Shown here piece by piece: positions 1-6,657 of a stretch of DNA of 7,354 nucleotides. How positions within the stretch are numbered: position 1 is the stretch's first letter; every line of letters starts with the position of its first letter. The notes beneath the pieces are model-generated. The model worked only from the letters and a program-made list of their open reading frames with translations. It was not told where the DNA came from and did not search any database. The position numbers were made by a program, and so were the translations under genes. This DNA is from JBOHHM01 sp050725495 (GTDB lineage Bacteria > Pseudomonadota > Gammaproteobacteria > Burkholderiales > Burkholderiaceae_C): NCBI GenBank assembly GCA_050725495.1, contig JBOHHM010000040.1, positions 1 through 7,354 of the forward strand, read 5' to 3'.

Positions 1-1565
1 ACTTCTCCTACGAGGTCTCGCGTTCGCTGTCGGCATGCGAAGGCGCACTGCTCGTGGTCGATGCGAGCCAGGGGGTGGAAGCGCAGACCGTGGCCAACTG
101 CTACACCGCACTCGACCTCGGTGTGGAGGTGCTGCCCGTGCTCAACAAGATGGACTTGCCGCAGGCCGACCCCGACAACGCCAAGGCCGAGATCGAAGAC
201 GTGATCGGCATCGACGCAAGTGACGCGATTCCCTGCTCGGCCAAGACAGGCATGGGCATCGACGAGATTCTCGAAGCGCTGGTGGCCAGGATTCCCCCGC
301 CACGCGGCAACCCGAACGGTCCGTTGCGCGCCATGATCATCGACAGCTGGTTCGACAGCTATGTGGGCGTGGTGATGCTGGTGCGTGTGGTCGACGGCCG
401 GCTGGCCAAGGGCGAGCGCATCAAGCTGATGGCCACAGGCGCGACCTACAACGCCGACAACCTGGGTGTGTTCACGCCGGCCAACGAGCCGCGCGAGTCG
501 CTCGAAGCGGGTGAGGTCGGCTACATCATCGCCGGCATCAGGGAGCTGCAGGCCGCCAAGGTCGGCGACACCGTCACGCTGATCAAGCCCGGTACCGGCG
601 GCGCGGCCTACACGGCCACCGAGCCGCTGCCCGGTTTCAAGGAAATCCAGCCCCAGGTGTTTGCCGGCCTGTACCCGACCGAGGCCAACCAGTACGACGC
701 GCTGCGCGACAGCCTGGAAAAACTCAAGCTCAACGACGCTTCGCTGCACTACGAACCCGAAGTCAGCCAGGCGCTGGGTTTCGGCTTTCGCTGTGGCTTC
801 CTCGGCCTGCTGCACATGGAAATCGTGCAGGAGCGCCTCGAGCGTGAGTTCGACCAGGACCTGATCACGACCGCCCCCAGCGTGGTCTACCAGGTGGTCA
901 AGGGGGATGGTGAGGTCATCATGGTCGAGAACCCGGCCAAGATGCCCGACCAGGGGCGCATGGCCGAAATCCGCGAACCCATCGTCACGGTGCACCTGTA
1001 CATGCCGCAGGACTATGTGGGGCCGGTGATGACGCTGGCCAACCAGAAGCGCGGTGTGCAGATCAACATGGCCTACCACGGCCGCCAGGTGATGCTGACC
1101 TATGAGCTGCCGCTGGGCGAGATCGTGCTGGACTTCTTCGACAAGCTCAAGTCGGTCAGCCGCGGCTACGCATCCATGGACTACGAGTTCAAGGAGTACC
1201 GGGCCTCCGACGTGGTCAAGGTCGACATCCTGCTCAACGGTGAGAAGGTCGACGCGCTGTCCATCATCGTGCACCGCACCCAGGCCCAGTACCGCGGGCG
1301 CGCGGTCGTCGCCAAGATGCGCGAGATCATCAGTCGCCAGATGTTCGACGTCGCGATCCAGGCCGCCATCGGGGCCAACATCATTGCGCGTGAGACCATC
1401 AAGGCGCTGCGCAAGAACGTGCTGGCAAAATGCTACGGCGGCGACATCACGCGCAAGCGCAAACTCCTCGAAAAACAGAAAGCAGGCAAGAAACGCATGA
1501 AGCAAATCGGCTCGGTGGAAGTGCCGCAGGAGGCCTTTCTGGCCATTTTGCAGGTGGAGGACTGA
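1..1565 (+). CDS. lepA: Elongation factor 4 (LepA/EF4), 5'-truncated by the window edge
   Basis: LepA is a ribosome-associated translational GTPase, described as a back-translocase and as a factor in 30S biogenesis. The frame is open from position 3 (reading FSYEVSRSL) to TGA 1563-1565, giving 520 residues. E. coli LepA is about 599 residues, so roughly 80 N-terminal residues, including the P-loop and the DTPGH switch, lie upstream of the window. Visible GTPase motifs are G4 NKMD (144-155) and a G5-like SAKTG (237-251). Next come the EF-G-like domains, with GFRCGFLGLLHMEI at about 780-820. The LepA-specific C-terminal domain follows, with KCYGGDITRKRKLL from 1428 and the ending QEAFLAILQVED. 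It is co-directional with lepB and overlaps it by one base (TGATG). No frameshift or odd composition is seen. The family assignment is essentially certain. Confidence 0.97.
   Translation, partial: FSYEVSRSLSACEGALLVVDASQGVEAQTVANCYTALDLGVEVLPVLNKMDLPQADPDNAKAEIEDVIGIDASDAIPCSAKTGMGIDEILEALVARIPPPRGNPNGPLRAMIIDSWFDSYVGVVMLVRVVDGRLAKGERIKLMATGATYNADNLGVFTPANEPRESLEAGEVGYIIAGIRELQAAKVGDTVTLIKPGTGGAAYTATEPLPGFKEIQPQVFAGLYPTEANQYDALRDSLEKLKLNDASLHYEPEVSQALGFGFRCGFLGLLHMEIVQERLEREFDQDLITTAPSVVYQVVKGDGEVIMVENPAKMPDQGRMAEIREPIVTVHLYMPQDYVGPVMTLANQKRGVQINMAYHGRQVMLTYELPLGEIVLDFFDKLKSVSRGYASMDYEFKEYRASDVVKVDILLNGEKVDALSIIVHRTQAQYRGRAVVAKMREIISRQMFDVAIQAAIGANIIARETIKALRKNVLAKCYGGDITRKRKLLEKQKAGKKRMKQIGSVEVPQEAFLAILQVED
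1556..1560 (+). promoter_or_regulatory. Shine-Dalgarno site of lepB inside the lepA 3' end
   Basis: GGAGG lies four bases upstream of the lepB ATG at 1565, within the last codons of lepA. It is the strongest ribosome binding site in the window. It supports the ATG at 1565 over any upstream in-frame start, and suggests that lepB translation starts as lepA ribosomes terminate. Confidence 0.75.
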
Positions 1566-2530
1566 TGCAGGTCCTGACCTCCATGATTTTGGTGGCCTTT
1601 GCGGGCTACGCGGGCGCCTGGTACTTCGGCGCGCTCGAAGGCAATTTTGCCCTGCTGCTGTTTCTGGCCACCGTCGTGACGGGCGTGTACTGGCTGGCCG
1701 AGCGCTTGTATTTCCTGCCCCAGCGAATGAAGGCGGCGACGAACCTCGAAGAGCAAGCCGCCAAGCGCCGCGCCGAACTGAGCCAGATGGGCATTGCCCA
1801 GGTCGATGGCGACGTTTCCGAGGCCAAAAGCCGGCTCATCATGCAGCCTTGGTGGCTGGACTGGACCGCCGGCCTGTTTCCGGTGATTGCGGCGGTGTTC
1901 CTGCTGCGCTCCTTTTTGTTCGAGCCATTCAAGATTCCCTCGGGCTCCATGGTGCCGACGCTGCTGGTCGGCGACCTGATCCTGGTCAACAAGTACCACT
2001 ACGGGGTTCGCCTGCCCGTACTCAACACCAAGATCACCGAGGGCCACAAGCCCCAGCGTGGCGACGTGATGGTGTTTCGCTACCCGCCCAGGCCCAGTCT
2101 CGACTACATCAAGCGGGTGGTTGGCGTGCCGGGCGACGAGGTCGCCTACCTCAACAAGCGGCTGACCATCAACGGCAAGCCTGTGAGCATGACGCTCATG
2201 CCCGAGTTCTTCGACGAAGACGCCATGCGCTACTTCAAACAGTTCGAGGAGAAGCTGGGAGGGCGCAAGCACCGCCTGCTCAACGACGATGACCGTCCGG
2301 CTTTCATCCCGGGCGTGGAAGACTTTCCCTATCGGCAAAATTGCCGCTACAGTGTCGAGGGCGTAGTCTGCACAGTGCCTGAAGGCCAGTACTTCATGAT
2401 GGGGGACAACCGCGATAATTCGCTGGATTCACGTTTCTGGGGCTTTGTGCCCGACCAGAACATCGTGGGCAAGGCCTTCTTCGTCTGGATGAATTTTGGC
2501 AATTTCAAGCGCATTGGATCCTTTGAGTAG
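1565..2530 (+). CDS. lepB: Signal peptidase I (leader peptidase)
   Basis: LepB is the inner-membrane serine protease that removes signal peptides from Sec- and Tat-exported preproteins on the periplasmic face. The product is 321 residues, close to the 324 of E. coli LepB. Hydrophobic segments at about residues 2-20, 28-45 and 100-119 are consistent with membrane anchoring. The catalytic Ser is S128 in PSGSMVPTL. The general-base Lys is K183 in YIKRVVGVPGDEV. The box E motif GDNRDNS is at residues 280-286. The start at ATG 1565 has a good GGAGG site and overlaps the lepA stop by one base. The frame is also open upstream to 1430, but that part is the out-of-frame lepA 3' end and adds no LepB-like sequence. 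All catalytic boxes are intact, so an active enzyme is expected. Confidence 0.97.
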   Translation: MQVLTSMILVAFAGYAGAWYFGALEGNFALLLFLATVVTGVYWLAERLYFLPQRMKAATNLEEQAAKRRAELSQMGIAQVDGDVSEAKSRLIMQPWWLDWTAGLFPVIAAVFLLRSFLFEPFKIPSGSMVPTLLVGDLILVNKYHYGVRLPVLNTKITEGHKPQRGDVMVFRYPPRPSLDYIKRVVGVPGDEVAYLNKRLTINGKPVSMTLMPEFFDEDAMRYFKQFEEKLGGRKHRLLNDDDRPAFIPGVEDFPYRQNCRYSVEGVVCTVPEGQYFMMGDNRDNSLDSRFWGFVPDQNIVGKAFFVWMNFGNFKRIGSFE

Positions 2531-2545
2531 CACGGTGTTCATAGC

Positions 2546-2556
2546 AAGGGGCAGGG
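2546..2556 (+). promoter_or_regulatory. Ribosome binding site of the DUF4845 gene
   Basis: A purine-rich tract, AAGGGGCAGGG, ends one base before the ATG at 2558. The AAGGGG part is at the usual Shine-Dalgarno distance. It lies in the 27-base lepB-DUF4845 gap, so this gene can start independently of lepB termination. It also fixes the start at 2558. Confidence 0.6.
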
Positions 2557-2557
2557 T

Positions 2558-2911
2558 ATGAGGTTTCAACTCAAGTCGAAGCAACGCGGCATTTCCTTTT
2601 TTGGCCTGATCTTCGTGGGCGGCCTGCTGGCCTGCGTGGGCGTGGTGGCGGCCCAGGTCTTCCCCACGGTGCTTGAATACCAGGCCATTCAGAAGGCCGT
2701 GAACAAGGCCAGGGACGGCAACTCGGTTGCCGAGGTGCGCAGCACCTTCGACAAGGCCGCCCAGATCGACGACATCAAGTCCATCACCGGCAAGGACCTG
2801 GAAGTCACGAAGGAGGGCGACAAGGTGGTGGTGGGCTTTGCCTACAGCCGCGAGATTCACATGGCCGGCCCCGCTTATCTGCTGCTCAAATACAGCGGAC
2901 GCTCCAAGTAG
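2558..2911 (+). CDS. DUF4845 family small membrane protein
   Basis: This 117-residue protein has no established function. It resembles the DUF4845 family, which I recall sitting between lepB and rnc in many beta- and gammaproteobacteria. A short basic N-terminus (MRFQLKSKQRG) is followed by one hydrophobic segment at about residues 12-33. The remaining ~84 residues are polar and probably periplasmic. They contain a family-like PTVLEYQAIQKAV segment at residues 36-48. Near the end is a strand-rich part (DKVVVGFAYSREI). The N-terminus, with RG followed by ISFFGLIFVGG, looks like the start of a type IV prepilin but lacks the Glu at position 5 of a pilin. The gene has a good ribosome binding site and ends one base before the rnc start. 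Co-occurrence with lepB suggests an envelope role, but this is inference. Confidence 0.85.
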   Translation: MRFQLKSKQRGISFFGLIFVGGLLACVGVVAAQVFPTVLEYQAIQKAVNKARDGNSVAEVRSTFDKAAQIDDIKSITGKDLEVTKEGDKVVVGFAYSREIHMAGPAYLLLKYSGRSK

Positions 2912-2912
2912 C

Positions 2913-3596
2913 GTGGGTGGGGGCCTGTCCGGTCTGCAAGTGCGCTTGCAGCACCAGTTTTCCGACCCGCAGCTGTTGTTGCGCGCCGTCACGCACCGCA
3001 GCTTTTCGTCCGATCACAACGAGCGCCTGGAGTTTCTGGGCGATTCCGTGCTGAATCTGGCGGTGTCGGGCCTGCTCTACGACAGGCTGCGCTCCCTGCC
3101 CGAGGGCGATCTGTCGCGCATTCGCGCCAACCTGGTCAAGCAGGACACGCTGCATCGGCTCGCGGTGGACCTGGCCCTGCCTGAGGTGCTGCGCCTGGGG
3201 GAGGGCGAGGCGCGCTCGGGCGGGCACAGGCGCCCGTCCATCCTGGCCGACGCGCTGGAAGCTGTCATCGGAGCCGTTCACCTGGACGCTGGCTACAGCG
3301 CGGCCGAGGCCCTGGTGCACCGCCTGTTCCGGACCGTGGAAATCAACCCGCGGATGCAGGCCGTGGCCAAGGACCCGAAAACCGAGTTGCAAGAATGGCT
3401 GCAGGGGCGCAAGATGAAGCTGCCGCAGTACAGCGTCGTAGGCACGCTGGGCGCTGCGCATAAGCAGACCTTTGACGTGGAATGTGAAATCGCCGAACTC
3501 GGCCTTGTCGAGCGCGGCATTGGCGGCTCGCGCCGCGCCGGTGAGCAGGCGGCGGCAGCGGCCATGCTGCTGACTTTGAAAGCGAAGATGAAATGA
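2913..3596 (+). CDS. rnc: Ribonuclease III
   Basis: RNase III is the dsRNA-specific endoribonuclease that separates rRNA precursors and processes structured mRNAs. The chosen start is GTG 2913, one base after the DUF4845 stop. It gives 227 residues, against 226 in E. coli. The signature NERLEFLGDSVL is present. E37, E40 and D44 in the signature, and D113 and E116 in ILADALEA, match the E. coli metal-binding residues E38, E41, D45, D114 and E117. The double-stranded RNA binding domain spans about residues 154-224, beginning DPKTELQEWLQG and ending in GSRRAGEQAAAA. The usual small residue before the Glu of that helix is Gly here. No clear Shine-Dalgarno precedes the GTG, so coupling to DUF4845 translation is likely. 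A GTG at 2940 is a less likely alternative start. The frame open upstream to 2727 lies inside DUF4845 and is not rnc sequence. Confidence 0.96.
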   Translation: MGGGLSGLQVRLQHQFSDPQLLLRAVTHRSFSSDHNERLEFLGDSVLNLAVSGLLYDRLRSLPEGDLSRIRANLVKQDTLHRLAVDLALPEVLRLGEGEARSGGHRRPSILADALEAVIGAVHLDAGYSAAEALVHRLFRTVEINPRMQAVAKDPKTELQEWLQGRKMKLPQYSVVGTLGAAHKQTFDVECEIAELGLVERGIGGSRRAGEQAAAAAMLLTLKAKMK

Positions 3597-4567
3597 CCGA
3601 TGCTACAAAAAATGTAGCTTCAGAATCCCATTCTGAGGGGGCTGGGGCCCTGGTTGGTGCTCAAGCCCAGGCGGGCCAGCGCTGCGGGCTGATCGCCATC
3701 GTCGGCAAGCCCAACGTGGGCAAATCGACCCTGCTCAACGCCTTGGTGGGCCAGAAAATCAGCATCACCTCGCGCAAGGCGCAGACCACGCGCCACCGCA
3801 TCACCGGCATCCGCACGCTGGGAGCGACCCAATTCGTGTTTGTCGACACGCCGGGCTTCCAGACGCGCCACAACACGGCGCTCAACCGCTCGCTCAACAA
3901 GACCGTGCTGGGCGCGGTGGGCGATGTGGACCTGGTGCTGTTTGTGGTCGAGGCCGGCAATTTCACGCTGGCCGACGCCAAGGTGTTGTCGCTGCTCAAA
4001 CAGGGCGTGCCTACGCTGCTGGTGGCCAATAAGCTCGACACCGTGCACCGCCGTGCCGAGATCGCGCCCTGGCTCAAGTCCATGCAGGAGCGCCACCCGT
4101 TCACCGAGTTCGTGCCCATGTCGGCCAAGAATCCCAAGGACATCGAGCGCCTGTTTGCCATCTGCGAAAAATACCTGCCCGAACAGCCCTGGTGGTACGC
4201 CGAAGACGAACTCACCGACCGCAGCGAGAAATTCCTGGCCAGCGAAACCGTGCGCGAGAAGCTGTTTCGCTTCACTGGCGATGAGCTGCCCTACACCTCG
4301 ACGGTCGTGATCGACAAGTTCGAGGAAGAAAAGAGCAAGAGCCACGGCCGCCTGGTGCGCATTGCGGCCACCATCGTGGTCGAGCGCGACGGCCACAAAG
4401 CCATGGTGATCGGCGACAAGGGCGAGCGGCTCAAGCGCATCGGTACCGAGGCCCGGCAGGAGCTGGAAAAGCTGATGGACTGCAAGGTGTTTCTGGAGCT
4501 ATGGGTCAAGGTGCGCTCGGGCTGGGCCGACGACGAGGCACGCGTACGCAGCTTCGGCTACGAATGA
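3593..4567 (+). CDS. era: GTPase Era
   Basis: Era is an essential GTPase that binds the 3' end of 16S rRNA and helps mature the 30S subunit. The product is 324 residues, against 301 in E. coli. All G motifs are present: G1 GKPNVGKS (38-45), the G2 region SRKAQTTRHRI (60-70), G3 DTPG (85-88), G4 NKLD (146-149) and G5 SAK (177-179). A C-terminal KH domain follows, with GDKG at 274-277 and ending ELWVKVRSGWADDE...RSFGYE. ATG 3593 overlaps the rnc stop as ATGA. I see no ATG, GTG or TTG in frame between it and G1, so the 31-residue N-terminal tail is probably real. That tail is about 23 residues longer than in E. coli and is low in complexity. Its DNA contains two adjacent perfect hairpins at 3602-3636. 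Confidence 0.97.
   Translation: MTDATKNVASESHSEGAGALVGAQAQAGQRCGLIAIVGKPNVGKSTLLNALVGQKISITSRKAQTTRHRITGIRTLGATQFVFVDTPGFQTRHNTALNRSLNKTVLGAVGDVDLVLFVVEAGNFTLADAKVLSLLKQGVPTLLVANKLDTVHRRAEIAPWLKSMQERHPFTEFVPMSAKNPKDIERLFAICEKYLPEQPWWYAEDELTDRSEKFLASETVREKLFRFTGDELPYTSTVVIDKFEEEKSKSHGRLVRIAATIVVERDGHKAMVIGDKGERLKRIGTEARQELEKLMDCKVFLELWVKVRSGWADDEARVRSFGYE
3602..3636. repeat. Double inverted repeat inside the 5' end of era
   Basis: Two perfect dyads lie one base apart. The first has arms GCTACA (3602-3607) and TGTAGC (3613-3618) around AAAAA. The second has arms TCAGAAT (3620-3626) and ATTCTGA (3630-3636) around CCC. Each is 17 bases long. The region is AT-rich compared with the flanking coding DNA. 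It is translated in frame as part of the Era tail (ATKNVASESHSE). The layout resembles a GCTA-NNN-TAGC plus second-hairpin element that I recall from intergenic DNA of Comamonadaceae. That identity is remembered and has not been tested. Confidence 0.7.
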
Positions 4568-4696
4568 GCATACCCCCGGGCTTGCTCGCTTCGCGTAGCC
4601 TCCTCCCCCCTTGCAGGGGGCAACGCCAGTGGCCCGGCAAAGCCGGTTCCGCGGCGTTTGCTGGTGCTCGATCCGGGTGCACCAAGCGGCGTTGAC
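4568..4696. repeat. Inverted-repeat-rich spacer between era and recO
   Basis: This 129-base gap has no gene but four dyads. CCCCC (4606-4610) pairs with GGGGG (4616-4620) across TTGCA, of which the outer T and A can also pair. AACGCC (4622-4627) pairs with GGCGTT (4653-4658). Nested inside is CCGGC-AAA-GCCGG (4634-4646). TGGTGC (4662-4667) pairs with GCACCA (4679-4684). The first dyad is not followed by a T-run, so it does not look like a rho-independent terminator. The text resembles GC-rich intergenic repeats common in Comamonadaceae as I remember them. It separates two genes that are closely packed in other genomes. Transcription may continue into recO, but structure here could attenuate it or affect recO translation. 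Confidence 0.65.
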
Positions 4697-5449
4697 ATGG
4701 CAGCCACCAGGCGCATTTCCGACGAGCCCGCCTATGTGCTCCACCGCTACGACTGGAGCGAGTCGAGCCTGATCCTCGAAGTGTTCACCCGCCATTTCGG
4801 CCGCTTGGCGCTGGTGGCCAAGGGCGCGAAAAAGCCGAGCTCCAACTTCCGCCCCATCCTGCTGCCGCTGCAGCCGCTGCAGCTGAGCTTTGGCGGCGAT
4901 GCCGAGATCCGCACGCTCAAGGGCGCCGAATGGATGGGCGGCCATGTCATGCCCACCGGCGACGCTTTGCTGTCGGGCTACTATGTCAACGAGCTGCTGC
5001 TGCGCCTGCTGGCCCGCGACGACCCGCATCGCAAGCTGTTTGACGCCTACGCCGCGGCGGTGCAGGTGCTCGCGTCGCAACACGGCGAGGTGCTGCAGGC
5101 GGCCCTGCGCGCCTTCGAGCTGCTGCTGCTGCGCGAGATCGGCCTGCTGCCGCTGCTCAATGCCCAGACCCTGACGCTGGCGCCGCTGGACGAGGCCGAG
5201 CCGTACAGCCTGGTGCCCGAAGGGGGCCTGCGCCAGGCCACCAGCGCCGACCGGGCCAGCTTGAGCGGCGCGCAGTGGCTGGCCCTGCAGCAAGCGCTGG
5301 ACGACGCCGCACCGTTCAACGCGACGCTTGCCGCCTGCGCGCCCGTCATGGCCGAACTCAAGCCCCAGCTGCGCACGCTGCTGCACTACCATTGCGGGGT
5401 AGCCACGCTGCGCACAAGGCAGATGATGATGGACTTGCAAGACCTATGA
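4697..5449 (+). CDS. recO: DNA repair protein RecO
   Basis: RecO works with RecF and RecR to load RecA onto SSB-coated single-stranded DNA in gap repair. The product is 250 residues, against about 242 in E. coli. The N-terminal OB-fold region spans about residues 8-80 and includes AYVLHRYDWSESSLILEVF and the basic KGAKKPSSNFRP stretch. The helical C-terminal part has LLSGYYVNELLLRLLARDD from residue 91 and FELLLLREIGLLP at 140-152. ATG 4697 is chosen because it gives the family-typical beginning MAATRRISDEPAYVLHRY. TTG 4658 in the same frame would translate repeat DNA. No strong Shine-Dalgarno precedes the ATG, and the dyad-rich spacer lies directly upstream. The stop overlaps the pdxJ start as ATGA. 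Confidence 0.95.
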   Translation: MAATRRISDEPAYVLHRYDWSESSLILEVFTRHFGRLALVAKGAKKPSSNFRPILLPLQPLQLSFGGDAEIRTLKGAEWMGGHVMPTGDALLSGYYVNELLLRLLARDDPHRKLFDAYAAAVQVLASQHGEVLQAALRAFELLLLREIGLLPLLNAQTLTLAPLDEAEPYSLVPEGGLRQATSADRASLSGAQWLALQQALDDAAPFNATLAACAPVMAELKPQLRTLLHYHCGVATLRTRQMMMDLQDL

Positions 5450-6219
5450 TGACTTCGACCCCCACGCTCGGCACCGCCAAAACCGCCTTGTCGGTCAACC
5501 TCAACAAAGTCGCGCTGGTGCGCAACACGCGGCACCTGGGCATTCCCAGTGTCACGCGTGCGGCCACGCTGTGCCTGCAAGCCGGCGCCCATGGCATCAC
5601 CGTGCATCCGCGCCCCGATGCGCGCCATATCCGGGCGCAGGATGTGCACGAGCTGGCGAGTCTGCTCAAGGCCTGGCCGCAAGCCGAGTTCAACATCGAA
5701 GGCAATCCGTTTCACAACCTGATGGACTTTGTGCGCGAACTGCGGCCGCACCAGTGCACCTTTGTGCCCGACAGCGAGGGCCAGTTCACCAGCGACCATG
5801 GTTGGACGTTTCCTGACGACGCCGAGCGGCTGCGCCCCCTGATCGCCGAGGCTCAAGGCCTGGGCGTGCGCGTGAGCCTGTTCATGGACCCGTTGCCCGA
5901 GGCGATGGCGGCGGCCAAGGCCGTGGGCGCGGACCGGGTCGAGCTCTACACCGAAAGCTACGCCAGCGCCCATGGCACCACCCGCCAGGCCGAGGTGCTG
6001 CAGCGCTTCGCCAGCGCGGCCCAGGCGGCGCTCGATGCCGGCCTGGCTGTGAACGCCGGCCATGACCTGAACCGCGACAACCTCGCCGATTTCCTGCGTG
6101 CCGTGCCCGGTGTGCAGGAGGTCTCGATCGGCCATGCCCTGATCGCCGACGCGCTGGAGCTGGGCTATGCCGCCACGGTCCAGGACTATCTGCGCTGCAT
6201 TGACGCGGCCTTCGCCTGA
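5446..6219 (+). CDS. pdxJ: Pyridoxine 5'-phosphate synthase, NLNK variant
   Basis: PdxJ condenses 3-amino-2-oxopropyl phosphate (1-amino-acetone 3-phosphate) with 1-deoxyxylulose 5-phosphate to make pyridoxine 5'-phosphate, the ring-closing step of the DXP-dependent vitamin B6 pathway. The product is 257 residues, against 243 in E. coli. It is a TIM barrel with HPRPDARHI at 54-62, FNIEGN around the catalytic-type E85, E166 in VELYTE, H206 in NAGHDL, and the phosphate-loop-like VSIGHALIADAL near the end. The N-terminal motif reads VNLNKVALVRNTR (17-29), where E. coli has VNIDHIATLRNAR, so Asn-Lys replaces Asp-His. I recall this form from Bacteroidetes and Xanthomonas PdxJ, so it looks like a known subclass and not a damaged enzyme. 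Two adjacent ATGs (5446, 5449) can serve as start; the first overlaps the recO stop. Confidence 0.95.
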   Translation: MMTSTPTLGTAKTALSVNLNKVALVRNTRHLGIPSVTRAATLCLQAGAHGITVHPRPDARHIRAQDVHELASLLKAWPQAEFNIEGNPFHNLMDFVRELRPHQCTFVPDSEGQFTSDHGWTFPDDAERLRPLIAEAQGLGVRVSLFMDPLPEAMAAAKAVGADRVELYTESYASAHGTTRQAEVLQRFASAAQAALDAGLAVNAGHDLNRDNLADFLRAVPGVQEVSIGHALIADALELGYAATVQDYLRCIDAAFA

Positions 6220-6235
6220 ACGGGCCCGACAGCGC

Positions 6236-6634
6236 GTGATTTACGGCATTGGCACCGACATCTGCGACGTGCGCCGCATCCGTGCCTCGCTGCAGCGGCA
6301 TGGCGAGCGCTTTGCCCGCAAGATCCTCAGCGATGCCGAGCTCGCCACCTGGCGCTCGCGCAGCGCGCGCTGGCCCGAGCGCGGCGTGCGCTACCTGGCC
6401 ACGCGTTTTTCGGCCAAGGAGGCCTTCAGCAAGGCCGTCGGGCTCGGCATGCGCATGCCCATGAGCTGGCAGCTGTGCGAGATCGGCAAGCTGCCCAGCG
6501 GCAAACCCGTGATCGTGCTGCACGGCGGCCTCAAGGACTGGTTCGAGGCGCAGGGACTTGCCGCGCATGTCACGGTGACCGACGAGACCGACTACGCCGC
6601 GAGCTTCTGTGTTGTAGAGAAAAATGGCCCGTAG
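6236..6634 (+). CDS. acpS: Holo-[acyl-carrier-protein] synthase
   Basis: AcpS transfers the 4'-phosphopantetheine arm of CoA to acyl carrier protein, activating it for fatty acid synthesis. The product is 132 residues, against 126 in E. coli. The signature GIGTDICDVRRI has Mg-binding D8, and RFSAKEAFSKAVG has E62. The end (HVTVTDETDYAASFCVV) fits the family. GTG 6236 is chosen because the protein then begins VIYGIGTDI, like AcpS proteins elsewhere. The frame is open upstream but runs through the 3' end of pdxJ. No clear Shine-Dalgarno is visible in the 16-base pdxJ-acpS gap, which holds the palindrome CGGGCCCG at 6221-6228. Pairing with pdxJ is a long-conserved arrangement in proteobacteria. 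Confidence 0.95.
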   Translation: MIYGIGTDICDVRRIRASLQRHGERFARKILSDAELATWRSRSARWPERGVRYLATRFSAKEAFSKAVGLGMRMPMSWQLCEIGKLPSGKPVIVLHGGLKDWFEAQGLAAHVTVTDETDYAASFCVVEKNGP

Positions 6635-6635
6635 C

Positions 6636-6649
6636 CCCTGTCGACAGGG
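6636..6649. repeat. Perfect 14-bp palindrome after acpS
   Basis: CCCTGTCGACAGGG begins two bases after the acpS stop and is identical to its own reverse complement. It runs into a small GCGC-GAT-GCGC hairpin (6649-6659). No T-run follows, so it is a poor intrinsic terminator candidate. It could be a dimeric protein binding site, an mRNA 3' structure or part of a repeat. Its function is unknown. Confidence 0.6.
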
Positions 6650-6657
6650 CGCGATGC

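Noticed and set aside
1433..2338. Long open frame of 301 codons on the - strand across lepB
   Set aside because: It is antisense to a gene with all signal peptidase motifs; its His/Gln/Arg-rich product matches no family I know and such frames are common opposite GC-rich genes.
3576..3604. Possible promoter before era (TTGAAA with a GATGCT box 17 bases on)
   Set aside because: The -10 match is poor, and it lies inside the rnc-era overlap where coupling explains expression.
3620..4396. Open frame of 258 codons on the - strand across era
   Set aside because: It lies opposite the intact Era GTPase domain and shows no motifs; the frame is a by-product of GC-rich codon use.
4606..4620. C5-loop-G5 hairpin after era as a rho-independent terminator
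   Set aside because: No T-run follows on either strand, and recO continues the operon directly.
4658..4696. Upstream TTG start for recO
   Set aside because: It would add 13 residues translated from the dyad-rich spacer, while ATG 4697 gives the typical RecO beginning.
5110..5160. CTG-rich tract in recO as a microsatellite
   Set aside because: It encodes the Leu-rich FELLLLREIGLLPLL helix typical of RecO; the repetition reflects Leu codon preference.
4499..5440. Open frame of 313 codons on the - strand across recO and the era-recO spacer
   Set aside because: It is a compositional shadow of recO, with a Gln/Arg/Leu-rich low-complexity product and no recognisable domain.
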